From Colimorpha_A sp964630635 (GTDB lineage: Bacteria; Bacillota; Clostridia; Oscillospirales; CAG-272), in the NCBI GenBank assembly GCA_964630635.1, contig CAZVVM010000035.1, positions 1 through 17,402 on the forward strand: a stretch of 17,402 nucleotides of DNA, in the 5' to 3' direction. Positions 1 to 7,496 of this stretch are shown here, piece by piece. The notes under the pieces are model-generated. The model ran no database searches. It saw only the letters and a program-made list of their open reading frames with translations, and was not told the origin of the DNA. The translations under genes and the position numbers were made by a program. Each line of letters starts with the position of its first letter. The first letter of the stretch is position 1.

Positions 1-121
1 GTTCCTTCTCCTTTGCGAACGGTTGCTTCGCGACCTACACTCCCTCCGTCTTTTCGCCTGCGGCGAAAATCCACCTTCCCCCGCTGGGGAAGGCAAGACA
101 ACGTAGCGAATCCCTCCGATG
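1..121. repeat. G+C-rich hairpin-bearing dispersed intergenic repeat
   Basis: This non-coding stretch is made of short palindromes. TTTTCGCC at 51-58 pairs with GGCGAAAA at 62-69 around a 3-base loop, and CCTTCCCC at 74-81 pairs with GGGGAAGG at 86-93 around a 4-base loop. The motif order (a GGTGGATTTT-like block, a hairpin, then GACGGAGGGAG on the minus strand) recurs on the plus strand near 17001-17035, so the two are members of one family in opposite orientation. Short reading frames across it lack ribosome sites and family matches, so I call no gene here. Confidence 0.6.
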
Positions 122-122
122 C

Positions 123-148
123 AAAAAGGACGGAAAATCCGTCCTTTT
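123..148 (-). terminator. Rho-independent terminator after the GH20 gene
   Basis: An 11-bp perfect stem (124-134 with 138-148) has a 3-base loop. It is A-rich on one flank and T-rich on the other, about 22 bases past the GH20 stop codon. On the minus strand it reads AAAAGGACGGA-loop-TCCGTCCTTTTTGC. The T run is short, but position and symmetry fit a terminator. Confidence 0.75.
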
Positions 149-170
149 CTCGTTTATAATTATACTGCAA

Positions 171-1802
171 TTACTGCTTATCGGCAAGATACTTAAGCTT
201 TGCAATATCGTGCAAAAGCTTGATATACTCAAATCGCTGTCTTGCGTAATGACCGGTTGCCTCTATTTCGGAAAGCTCGTCGATGACTGCCGCGATAAGG
301 TCGGTATCTATATCCTTGTCCTCAACGTGCGTCTTGATCTTCGCGCTTCTCGGGGGCAAGAATCCGCCGAAGATCGGGGAAAGATCGTTTGTGAGCTTCT
401 TTCCGAAGATCATTTTATAGTTTTCCCTGCGGTAATCCTCGTCGTATTCAAGAGGCGCAGCATCCCAAAGTCGGTCTGCGAATATCGGAATATTCGGCTT
501 AAGAGTGTAGTCGTAGAATCCGTAATTTTCCCTGTTTCCGTATTCCCAGGCGCACATTTCACTGCCCACAACTTGCTTTTTCAGATCATCTGCGATCTCG
601 GGATACGAAACGGGCGTCCAACTCTTAAGCTCGTCCTCGCGCAGATACTCGTCGAGGTCAACGTACGTCTTTTCGTAGATCGAATTAAAAAGTTTGTATC
701 CTTGACGGGCAAAGTCCTCCATAGTACAGTTTTCGTAAGGACCTCTGCCGGGATATGCAATTCTCCAGAAGGCGATAAGAACGTCCTTCGGGATCGGCGA
801 CTCCTTTGAAATATCTATCTGGTCGTTCCACATTACCATCGTTTTTCCGCAGCTCTTCACAATATCGTAAATGCGCTTCATAACGTAGTAATACTGCTCC
901 TGAATATCGGATAGACCGTTTTTCTCTCTGAACGCACGGCACTTTCTGCAAACGTCCCAATGGCAAAGCATATTAAGCCGTGGAGCATCGTTGAAATAAA
1001 GCTCGTCACCGCCAACGTGGAGATACTTTCCGCCGAAGATCGAGCAGACCTCTTTGATAAGATTCTCATACAGCTCAAAAACCTCGTCGCTCGTAGGACA
1101 AATGCACCAGGGACTTTGATTCTCAACGTCTGTGTCGCAAGCAAATTGAGGAAACGCTTTTATCAATGCCGACGCGTGCGCAGGCACCTCTATTTCGGGA
1201 ATGACCTCGATGGCAAAGATATCACAAAGCTCAACGATTTCCGAAAGCTGCTTTTTCGTGTACTGTCTGCCGTTTCTTGCTTCGGTTCCCCTTATCTGCG
1301 GCACAGAATCGGACTTGAAGCAGATGCTTTCGGAATCCATCAAGTGAAAATGAACTCGATTCATCTTCGACATTGCCATGTAAACGATAACGTCCTTTAC
1401 GTCCTGAAGCGGTTCTCTTATGCTTCGTGCAAGGTCAATCATTACTCCGCGATGTGAGTAATCGGGATGATCCTCGATAATTCCGCAGGGCGCTTCGCCG
1501 TCAAGAACAAGGCAGGTAATGCTCGCCACGGCGTTTATCGCGCCTCTTTTATCGCAAAATTCTGCGGTTATCAAGTCCCCAGTAACGGTAAGCCGATACC
1601 ACTCGTCAGGGTGTTTTTCGTCTATACCCTTGAAAACAAGCTTGCATCCGCAGGAACAAAACTTGGTGTCGGGCAAAAAAAGCTTGAGGGCTTTTTCGAT
1701 GTCCGACGAAAACTCGCAGTTATCAAACGTCAGCGCAAACGAACCCGTGTATTTCCACTTTTTTTCCGTTTTTTTATAGCTTTTAACTCTTGGAATTATC
1801 AT
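171..1802 (-). CDS. Glycoside hydrolase family 20 beta-N-acetylhexosaminidase, cytoplasmic
   Basis: The 543-residue protein is a family GH20 enzyme, expected to remove terminal beta-linked GlcNAc or GalNAc from oligosaccharides by substrate-assisted retention. The TIM barrel begins near residue 116 with SHRGVMIDLAR. VHFHLMDSES (150-159) follows, then EVIPEIEVPAHA (199-210). The catalytic pair is the Asp266-Glu267 dipeptide in HVGGDEL. The first ~110 residues fit the usual N-terminal alpha/beta domain. There is no signal peptide or membrane segment, so it should act in the cytoplasm on imported sugars, perhaps muropeptide or host-glycan fragments. The start is supported by GGAGG eight bases upstream and a consensus promoter. 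It stands alone between a terminator and a repeat, with no sugar transporter in view. The family call is firm; the substrate is unknown. Confidence 0.9.
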   Translation of the reverse strand: MIIPRVKSYKKTEKKWKYTGSFALTFDNCEFSSDIEKALKLFLPDTKFCSCGCKLVFKGIDEKHPDEWYRLTVTGDLITAEFCDKRGAINAVASITCLVLDGEAPCGIIEDHPDYSHRGVMIDLARSIREPLQDVKDVIVYMAMSKMNRVHFHLMDSESICFKSDSVPQIRGTEARNGRQYTKKQLSEIVELCDIFAIEVIPEIEVPAHASALIKAFPQFACDTDVENQSPWCICPTSDEVFELYENLIKEVCSIFGGKYLHVGGDELYFNDAPRLNMLCHWDVCRKCRAFREKNGLSDIQEQYYYVMKRIYDIVKSCGKTMVMWNDQIDISKESPIPKDVLIAFWRIAYPGRGPYENCTMEDFARQGYKLFNSIYEKTYVDLDEYLREDELKSWTPVSYPEIADDLKKQVVGSEMCAWEYGNRENYGFYDYTLKPNIPIFADRLWDAAPLEYDEDYRRENYKMIFGKKLTNDLSPIFGGFLPPRSAKIKTHVEDKDIDTDLIAAVIDELSEIEATGHYARQRFEYIKLLHDIAKLKYLADKQ

Positions 1803-1832
1803 AGCAATTTCCTCCGAATCATCTTTGATTAC

Positions 1833-1861
1833 ATTTTATCACCGCAGCTAAATAATGTCAA
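1833..1861 (-). promoter_or_regulatory. SigA-type promoter for the GH20 gene
   Basis: On the minus strand, TTGACA (1856-1861) lies 17 bases from TAAAAT (1833-1838). The expected start near 1826 gives a leader of about 25 nt ending in a GGAGG ribosome site. The -35 box directly follows the T-rich end of the upstream terminator hairpin. Confidence 0.85.
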
Positions 1862-1863
1862 TA

Positions 1864-1891
1864 TAAAAGCACCGCCGTGGCGGAGCTTTTA
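1864..1891 (-). terminator. Terminator-like hairpin at the end of the long gene string
   Basis: On the minus strand an AAAAGC arm pairs with GCTTTT and an inner CCGCC pairs with GGCGG, separated by one T-T mismatch. TTTTAT follows the stem. It lies between the rluB stop codon and the GH20 promoter, and the symmetric A/T flanks mean it could work in both directions. It probably ends transcription of the ymdB-to-rluB string. Confidence 0.6.
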
Positions 1892-1904
1892 TTATCCCAA
1901 TTTA

Positions 1905-1970
1905 CAAAAGTTTTTGAGGTCAAGGAACTTTTTTCAAAAAGTTCCTTGCGGGGTGCGGGGCGGTGCCCCG
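1905..1970. repeat. Hairpin repeat downstream of rluB
   Basis: Two perfect hairpins sit in tandem. A 13-bp stem (1921-1933 with 1936-1948, core AAGGAACTTTTT) has a 2-base loop, and a CGGGGC/GCCCCG stem (1956-1961 with 1965-1970) has a 3-base loop. From memory, elements of this form are common between genes in Oscillospiraceae-like genomes. It starts two bases past the rluB stop codon, so it may contribute to 3'-end formation. Confidence 0.55.
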
Positions 1971-1972
1971 TC

Positions 1973-2701
1973 TTACTTATAATTCTTCAAATAATCGACC
2001 TGCGCGCGCGTGAGCCGCTTCCACGTTCCCGATTTAAGGTTGCCGAGGGTGATTGCGCCGATAGCGATACGGCGGAGCGAGGTGACGGTAAGTCCGAGCT
2101 GCTCGCACATTTTGCGTATCTGTCGGTTTCTGCCCTCGTAGAGCGTGATGCCGATCGAACTTTCCTCCTCGCGGAGCGAGAGTATCTTCGCTTCGGCGGG
2201 AACCGTTTCGTATCCGTCAATCATCATCGGCTTATTGAGCTTTTTGAGCTGTTCCTCGGTGACCTTGCCCTTGACCTTAACGGTGTAAAGCTTCGGGATA
2301 TGGTGCGCGGGGTGCATAAGCTTATTTGCAAGCTCGCCGTCGTTCGTCATAATGAGAAGTCCCTCGGAATCGAGGTCAAGACGTCCGCAGGGATAAACGC
2401 GCTCTCCGACGTCACTGACAAGCGACGCGACGCACTTGCGTCCAAGCTCGTCGTTCATAGTCGTAACGTATCCGCGCGGCTTGTTCAGCATTATGTAAAC
2501 GAATCTCTTGACGCGCGGCATCTCGACCGGCTTGCCGAGGTACTCGACGCGGTCGACACCGGGAATTATCTTTCTTCCCTGCTCGACGCGCTCGCCGTTT
2601 ACCTTGATGCGTCCCGCAAGAATTTCTTCCTCTGCCTTACGTCTTGACATAAGACCGCAATCGGCTACGTATTTTTGTACTCTTATTTCGTTAGTTTCCA
2701 T
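1973..2701 (-). CDS. rluB: RsuA/RluB-family rRNA pseudouridine synthase
   Basis: The 242-residue enzyme isomerises a uridine in rRNA to pseudouridine; by family and gene context the likely target is 23S rRNA. An N-terminal S4 RNA-binding domain runs from about residue 6 to 60 (IRVQKYVADCGLMSRRKAEE). The synthase domain follows, with the catalytic aspartate in the GRLDLDSEGLL motif (Asp109) and a C-terminal EGRNRQIRKM motif typical of the RsuA/RluB/RluE/RluF branch. The ribosome site is weak (TGGTAAAAAC before the ATG). The upstream 200 bases are a repeat element, and no clear promoter is visible, so expression may depend on read-through from the carboxypeptidase gene. In many Clostridia and Bacilli rluB follows dacB-spmA-spmB; here spmA and spmB are absent. 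RluB versus a close RsuA-family relative cannot be settled by eye. Confidence 0.88.
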   Translation of the reverse strand: METNEIRVQKYVADCGLMSRRKAEEEILAGRIKVNGERVEQGRKIIPGVDRVEYLGKPVEMPRVKRFVYIMLNKPRGYVTTMNDELGRKCVASLVSDVGERVYPCGRLDLDSEGLLIMTNDGELANKLMHPAHHIPKLYTVKVKGKVTEEQLKKLNKPMMIDGYETVPAEAKILSLREEESSIGITLYEGRNRQIRKMCEQLGLTVTSLRRIAIGAITLGNLKSGTWKRLTRAQVDYLKNYK

Positions 2702-2759
2702 GTTTTTACCAATTCATATATTTTGTCCGAGATCCCAAACGCTGCTTTGCATAGTTTGA

Positions 2760-2896
2760 TCCTCGCAAAGCTCGGATTTCGACTGCGTCCGCCTGCGTCA
2801 TTCTAAGCGTAACGAAGTGAAGCCGAACTGCGAAGCAGCACCGAAGCGTAAGCGCAGGTGGAATCTCAGGCGGACTTCGCTCAGGATGACCGGACA
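2760..2896. repeat. TCATTCTGAGCG-type intergenic repeat
   Basis: The segment carries the motifs GTCATTCTAAGCGTAACGAAG (first 20 bases from 2795) and CTCAGGATGAC (2880-2890). The latter is the reverse-complement counterpart of a TCATCCTGAGCGAAG element. GCGGACTTCGCT on one side and GTCCGCCTGCG on the other make partly inverted halves. I see no coding region. It occupies the space between the carboxypeptidase gene and rluB. Confidence 0.55.
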
Positions 2897-2902
2897 AATA
2901 TC

Positions 2903-4030
2903 CTACCTAAACAACCCCAAAAGCCACTGCCAGAAGGTCTTTTTGACCTTCCGCTTTGGCGCGTCGGTCAGTGCCTCGATAGGTAGTGAAGCAACCTCGT
3001 TTTCACCGTCGTAAAACACGGTTCTGCCGATAACGTCGCCTTTTTTAACCGGCGCGAAAACAAATCTCGGCAATTCGATCACAACGCGAAGTTCGCCCGC
3101 GTTCTTCGGTAAAAGTGCAGACGTGTCGCCCACCGCGCCGTATTTTATCATATCGGTTTTAGCACCGACCGTCGGCAGATATCCTTCGATTCCGTCAGAG
3201 CTTATTTTCACGCGTTTAACTGCCGCAAAACCGCCGTCAAGCATTTTTTTGTGGTCGCTCCAGTCGTTCGGCGCGTTCAGCGTCACGGCAACGAGCGTAA
3301 CGCCGTCACGCTCCGCCGCGCTGACAAGACACCGACCGTCCTTCTTTGTAAATCCCGTTTTGACGCCGATGCAACCGTCGTAGGTGCGCAGCAGTCGGTT
3401 GTGATTTACGACGAGCCGTCTGTCGGGAACACCACCGAGCGGAAGCGACTTCTTATAGGTCGAAACGATCTCACGGAAAACGTCGTTTTTCAGCGCCTCG
3501 GCGGTGATAAGCGCAAGCTCTCGCGCAGTCGTGTAGTGGCTTTCGCTATCAAGTCCGTGCGGATTATCGAAATGGGTATCGGCAAGCCCCATTTCCTCCG
3601 CCTTTTCATTCATCATCTCGGCAAAATCCGAAATTGACCCACCGACCGCGATAGCTATCGCCGCCGCGGCATCGTTCGCACTCCGAAGCATAAGCCCGTA
3701 AAGCAACTCACGGAGCGTCAAGGTCTCCCCCTCAGTTAGATACAAGGACGAGCCCTCAATGCCGACGGCTTCCTTCGGAATTTTTATCTGCGCGTCGAGG
3801 TCGTGATTTTCAAGCGCGACGAGCGCCGTCATTATCTTCGTCGTGCTCGCCATAGGGCGCCGTTTGTCCGCGTCCTTTTCATACAGAACGCGTCCGCTTT
3901 CGGCTTCGATAAGCACCGCGCTCGACGCGGATACGCTTATATCAAGCTCATCGGCACACACCGAAAACGGCATAAAAACGCCTATAAAGATTGCAGTTAT
4001 GATACAAAACAGAACCGTTTTTTTAAACAT
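2903..4030 (-). CDS. D-alanyl-D-alanine carboxypeptidase (S11 family, DacB/DacF-like)
   Basis: This penicillin-binding enzyme trims the terminal D-alanine from peptidoglycan stem peptides. From the chosen start it has 375 residues. A signal peptide (about 1-26, ending VCA) is followed by the catalytic Ser62-x-x-Lys65 in ASTTK, the SAN triad at 117-119 and the KTG box at 224-226. A beta-rich C-terminal domain follows, then an amphipathic basic-aromatic tail (FWQWLLGLFR) that should hold it to the outer face of the membrane. The ATG at 4030 is preferred over an in-frame ATG at 4072. GGAGG stands eight bases before it, and it begins a proper signal peptide. Its position after the GerW-like gene suggests a role in forespore or cortex wall maturation, as for DacF/DacB, but a vegetative role is also possible. 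Confidence 0.9.
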   Translation of the reverse strand: MFKKTVLFCIITAIFIGVFMPFSVCADELDISVSASSAVLIEAESGRVLYEKDADKRRPMASTTKIMTALVALENHDLDAQIKIPKEAVGIEGSSLYLTEGETLTLRELLYGLMLRSANDAAAAIAIAVGGSISDFAEMMNEKAEEMGLADTHFDNPHGLDSESHYTTARELALITAEALKNDVFREIVSTYKKSLPLGGVPDRRLVVNHNRLLRTYDGCIGVKTGFTKKDGRCLVSAAERDGVTLVAVTLNAPNDWSDHKKMLDGGFAAVKRVKISSDGIEGYLPTVGAKTDMIKYGAVGDTSALLPKNAGELRVVIELPRFVFAPVKKGDVIGRTVFYDGENEVASLPIEALTDAPKRKVKKTFWQWLLGLFR

Positions 4031-4082
4031 ATATTCATCCTCCGTTCGGAAAAATATATGCCAAAAACTCACGTTTTAGCCC

Positions 4083-4649
4083 TTATTTGGCTTTTTTAGC
4101 CGCCTTTTTTGCCGCTTTTTTGTCCTCTTTTGCCTGCTCTTCAGCCGCCTTTTCTTCAAGCTCCTTTTCGAGCTCCTCGATCTCGTTTTCAAGCTCCTCG
4201 TCGTCGAGAGCCGTCTCGGGCTCCTTCTTTGCGAAAAGGTTCTTTATCTTCTCGATGGTCTCGGGCGCCTTGTCAAGCAGCGACGAAACGGAGTCGATAA
4301 CGCCGACGGGCGCGGGAACTGCTGCGGGATTCGTTATGTTGAGAGTAGTTACGTTACCTTCCTTGTCAACGACGAGGAAGCAAAGAGGGGTAACGGTAAT
4401 TCCCGTTCCGCCGCCACCGCCGAAGCAGGGGGACGTGGGCTTTACGGGCTTCTGCGCGTCCTTATCGCCGCTCTTAGGCATATAGTCAACACCGCCCGAA
4501 GCGTATCCGACCGATACCTTCGATACGGGAATGATTACCGTACCGTTATTGGTGCTTATCGGCTCACCGAGGACTGTTCCCGAATCGGCAACCGTGCGTA
4601 TACCCTCAAGGGATTTTTTGATTACGTCGCTCAAATTATTCTCTGCCAT
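4083..4649 (-). CDS. GerW/YtfJ-family sporulation protein with charged C-terminal tail
   Basis: The protein (188 residues) matches the GerW/YtfJ family. In Bacillus, YtfJ is a sporulation protein linked to spore germination; the biochemical activity is not established. Family signs are SLEGIRTVADSGTVLGEPI near residues 14-32, the ...IIPVSKVSVGYASGG stretch and a glycine run CFGGGGGTGITVTPLCFLVV around 75-94. From about residue 145 an added tail of roughly 44 residues is made of Glu, Lys and Ala (DDEELENEIEELEKEL..., then KKAAKKAAKKAK). It is probably helical or coiled coil, and longer than in the ~150-residue Bacillus protein. GGAGG lies seven bases before the ATG, inside the end of the upstream gene, so the two are likely translated together. 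It sits next to the DUF2953 gene, as ytfJ does next to ytfI. Confidence 0.87.
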   Translation of the reverse strand: MAENNLSDVIKKSLEGIRTVADSGTVLGEPISTNNGTVIIPVSKVSVGYASGGVDYMPKSGDKDAQKPVKPTSPCFGGGGGTGITVTPLCFLVVDKEGNVTTLNITNPAAVPAPVGVIDSVSSLLDKAPETIEKIKNLFAKKEPETALDDEELENEIEELEKELEEKAAEEQAKEDKKAAKKAAKKAK

Positions 4650-4651
4650 TT

Positions 4652-5440
4652 TTATACCTCCGTACCTGCTTTTGCAGGGTTATTTTCTTTGATTTCTTTT
4701 GCTACTCTTTTCGGAACCTTAAGGAATCCAAAGAGTCCCGTCAGACCTACCGACGCTACGTGCCAGACCTTTATTCTGAACGAAACGTGCAGGTCGATCT
4801 TCGTTTTCGGCGAGGTGAAATCCGCGCCGACAAATATCCTGTTTTCGGTTTTACCGGGATATTTCATATTCAGATGTCGGTCGAATATCGCCGTCAGATA
4901 CGATACGCTCTGACAGATATATCCGTACGTTATCGCCGTCTTGTCCGGCTCTTGTCCTCCGACCGTTATCCGCAGGTGATACAAGCTTATTCTGAAATGC
5001 TTGCCGAATTTCTTTATTGCTCTTAAAACCGCAAGTCGAAGAATATCAAGACCGTATCTGACGTTTTCCTTTAAAGCGTACTGCGGCTTTTCCTTTTCTT
5101 CCGTTTCGGTGTCGGTTATGTGTCCGCTTTTTTTCTTCGGACGGGAAAGAAGATATTTTTTCTGCTCCTTTAGGCGCCGTTTTCGGAAGTGCGCTATTTT
5201 AAAGTCCGAGAGCTTTATCGGCTTCTCCTTTTTCGGCGTCAGCTTAATTTTTACGAACCAGATCTTAAGCGCAACGCAAAGCTCGTCCTTAAGCTTTATA
5301 TCGACCGTTACGGGCGTGAACATCACGAGCGTCAAAAGTGCGGCAATTCCCAAGAATATCCAAAGCAATATCATCGGTCCGAACAGCACCGCAAGAGCTA
5401 CAAGCAAAGCAATGCCGAGCAGTATTATAATTGTCGCCAT
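4652..5440 (-). CDS. DUF2953 membrane protein (YtfI-like)
   Basis: The 262-residue protein of unknown function opens with a long hydrophobic stretch (about 3-45, probably two closely spaced membrane helices). A basic, lysine-rich section follows around 70-110, then a soluble C-terminal half with the pattern seen in DUF2953 proteins (ITVGGQEPDKTAITYGYICQ near 155-175 and IDLHVSFRIKVWHVASVG near 215-232). Such genes commonly precede ytfJ/gerW in Firmicutes, which is the arrangement here. A GGGGTGA ribosome site supports the ATG. A sporulation-related role is inferred only from this pairing. Confidence 0.78.
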   Translation of the reverse strand: MATIIILLGIALLVALAVLFGPMILLWIFLGIAALLTLVMFTPVTVDIKLKDELCVALKIWFVKIKLTPKKEKPIKLSDFKIAHFRKRRLKEQKKYLLSRPKKKSGHITDTETEEKEKPQYALKENVRYGLDILRLAVLRAIKKFGKHFRISLYHLRITVGGQEPDKTAITYGYICQSVSYLTAIFDRHLNMKYPGKTENRIFVGADFTSPKTKIDLHVSFRIKVWHVASVGLTGLFGFLKVPKRVAKEIKENNPAKAGTEV

Positions 5441-5468
5441 CGCTTCACCCCTTTCGTTTACTTAAAAA

Positions 5469-6047
5469 TCAAGCGTTGACCGTGTTTTCTGTGTTTTCCG
5501 TATTTTCGGTATTCTCTTCCGCTTCGCTCTCCGACGTACTTTCAAGCACCTCGGTCTTGGGAAGCTCGTCAAGCGAGGAAAGACCGAAGCAGCGAAGGAA
5601 CGTCTCTGTCGTTGCGTAAAGGTTCGGCTTACCCGGAACGTCGAGTCGTCCGACGACCTCAACGAGCTGCTTTTCGCACAGGGTCGTCACCGCATAAGAG
5701 CTGTCAACGCCTCTTACCTGCTCGATAAACGACTTCGTAACGGGCTGATTATAGGCAATAATTGCGAGCGTTTCCATTGAGGAATTGGAAAGCGCGCCGC
5801 CGTGACGCATACCGAGCGCCGTCTTTACCATACTTTCGTAAAGCTCGTTCGTGCAGAGCTGGCAGGAGTCGGAGAAGCAGACGAGTCGTATGCCTCTATC
5901 CTCGTATGCAAACGCGTCGCTATCAAGGATCTCCTTAAGCTCCTCCACCGTTATTTCGAGCGTTTCTGCTATTTTTTCGTATTTAACGGGAAAACCCGCG
6001 GCGAACAGTATCGCCTCAATTATCGGGATCAGTTCCCTCTTGTCCAT
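5469..6047 (-). CDS. scpB: Segregation and condensation protein B
   Basis: ScpB is a winged-helix subunit that, as a dimer, binds ScpA and bridges the SMC ATPase heads in the bacterial condensin. Recognisable stretches are IPIIEAILFAAGFPV near the N-terminus, METLAIIAYNQPVTKSFIEQVRGVDS in the second winged helix (about 91-116) and LDVPGKPNLYATTETFLRCFGL (about 134-155). The last ~30 residues form an acidic, low-complexity tail ending in three ENT units. The start codon lies inside the 3' end of scpA, giving a 32-base overlap, and an AGAGG ribosome site stands nine bases before it. This fits coupled synthesis of the two partners. Length (192) is normal for the family. Confidence 0.93.
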   Translation of the reverse strand: MDKRELIPIIEAILFAAGFPVKYEKIAETLEITVEELKEILDSDAFAYEDRGIRLVCFSDSCQLCTNELYESMVKTALGMRHGGALSNSSMETLAIIAYNQPVTKSFIEQVRGVDSSYAVTTLCEKQLVEVVGRLDVPGKPNLYATTETFLRCFGLSSLDELPKTEVLESTSESEAEENTENTENTENTVNA

Positions 6048-6798
6048 TGTTCATTACCTCTCTTAAATGAGTCAGATTCAGCGTCAGATACACCGTATCG
6101 TCCTCGTTTTCCATAATTACTCTCTGCACCTTGAGAAGCTCAAGAGTGGCAGAGAATATCGCAATGAGCTCACTTCGCGATTTTGCCGTCAGCAAAATAT
6201 CCTCAAAATTACTTCTTCCGTTCTGACGCAGATATTTCATAACCGTTATTATCTTCGCAGAAACGGGAACGACCTTCGCCGCAAGGAGCCGCCGTATTGC
6301 CTTTTCCGATTCTCTTGCAAGCTCGGGCAGACGGCTGTTCTTTATCAGCGCGCGCTGCATTGCGCGGCTTAACATGTCAATGTCGATATGCTCGGGCAGG
6401 TCGGAACGCGTATCAAGCACCTCGGGCTCCTTTGCGATTCTTCCCGCATATATGGAATACTGATCGTGCAGATACACCGACGCTTCCTTCGCCCTCTTAT
6501 ATTCGATAAGGGCGCGCGCAAGCACGGCACGGGGATCCTCTTCTACAATTCCCTCTATCTGCGGCTTCGGAAGCAGCATTCTGCTCTTGATAAGCATAAG
6601 GTCTGCCGCCATAACGATAAATTCGCCCGCTATCTCCATATCCATCTCGCGCATCATATCGAGGTATTCAAGATACTGGTCGAGAATAAGCGCGATCGGT
6701 ATGTCGTAGATATCGACCTTATTTTTCGTTATCAGCCCGAGAAGCAGGTCGAGAGGACCGTCGTATATCTCAAGATGAAAGCTTAATTCGTTACTCAT
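6016..6798 (-). CDS. scpA: Segregation and condensation protein A
   Basis: ScpA is the kleisin subunit that closes the SMC ring of the bacterial condensin. The 260-residue protein has the standard N-terminal signature (FHLEIYDGPLDLLLGLITKNKVDIYDIPI, residues 6-34) and the EFIVMAADLMLIKSRMLLP helix near 60-78, which contacts the SMC neck. A divergent middle follows, and a C-terminal winged helix (FEDILLTAKSRSELIAIFSATLELLK, about 198-223) meets the SMC head. Its ATG overlaps the stop codon of the upstream M50 protease gene by four bases (ATGA) and has only a weak ribosome site, so translation is probably coupled. No smc gene is in the window. Confidence 0.94.
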   Translation of the reverse strand: MSNELSFHLEIYDGPLDLLLGLITKNKVDIYDIPIALILDQYLEYLDMMREMDMEIAGEFIVMAADLMLIKSRMLLPKPQIEGIVEEDPRAVLARALIEYKRAKEASVYLHDQYSIYAGRIAKEPEVLDTRSDLPEHIDIDMLSRAMQRALIKNSRLPELARESEKAIRRLLAAKVVPVSAKIITVMKYLRQNGRSNFEDILLTAKSRSELIAIFSATLELLKVQRVIMENEDDTVYLTLNLTHLREVMNNGQEGTDPDN

Positions 6799-7493
6799 AA
6801 ACCGGGAACCAATCCAAATACAAAGTCAAAGAGATTCATTATTCCGCTTCTCACCATTTCAAGGGGATAATCGAGTATTCCCGTAAAGAGAAGCACCATC
6901 GTTATCATCATTATCTGTCTTTCGTAACGCATAACTCCGAAGTAGTACTTATCGGGAAGCAGGAAGTAGAACACGCGTGAGCCGTCAAACGGCGGCACGG
7001 GAATGAGGTTGAATACCGCAAGGGAGATATTGAGTATCTCAAAAATATAGAAGAAATTGACGATTATCGAACCGACGGTAAGCGACGTTTCGGTTATCGC
7101 CGACGCGGGAAGCGCGTAAATATATATCGCAACCGTTACCCTGCGCAAAAGCGATGCGGTAAACGCGATAAGAAGGTTTGACACGGGTCCTGCCAGACCA
7201 ACGAGCGCCATTCCCTTTTTCGGGTTCTTGAAGTATCGCGGATCTATCGGCACTGGCTTCGCCCAGCCGATTCCGAAAAGAAGCATTGATACCGTTCCTA
7301 TCGGATCGAGATGAGACAGCGGATTGAGCGTCAATCTGCCCATATATTTTGCAGTCGGGTCTCCGAGCTTTTTCGCCATCCATCCGTGAGCAAGCTCGTG
7401 GATAACAAGCGATATCAGGACGACGGGAAAGGTAAGAAGCACCATTATAAAGTCGTCTTTTGTAAATCCGTCACGCAGAAGTTCAAAAATCAT
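6795..7493 (-). CDS. Site-2 protease family (M50) membrane metalloprotease
   Basis: The integral membrane zinc protease has 232 residues. It has the HELAH zinc-binding motif (His32-Glu33-His36) in the first membrane helix and the third-ligand motif NLIPVPPFDGSRV with Asp170. Hydrophobic segments lie at about 17-37, 95-118, 138-165 and 190-210. This is the short form without a PDZ domain (M50B/YwhC-like). In many Clostridia it sits directly before scpA, as here. It probably cleaves membrane-embedded substrates, but no substrate can be named. The gene begins three bases after the engB stop and overlaps scpA by four bases. Confidence 0.9.
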   Translation of the reverse strand: MIFELLRDGFTKDDFIMVLLTFPVVLISLVIHELAHGWMAKKLGDPTAKYMGRLTLNPLSHLDPIGTVSMLLFGIGWAKPVPIDPRYFKNPKKGMALVGLAGPVSNLLIAFTASLLRRVTVAIYIYALPASAITETSLTVGSIIVNFFYIFEILNISLAVFNLIPVPPFDGSRVFYFLLPDKYYFGVMRYERQIMMITMVLLFTGILDYPLEMVRSGIMNLFDFVFGLVPGL

Positions 7494-7496
7494 ATA

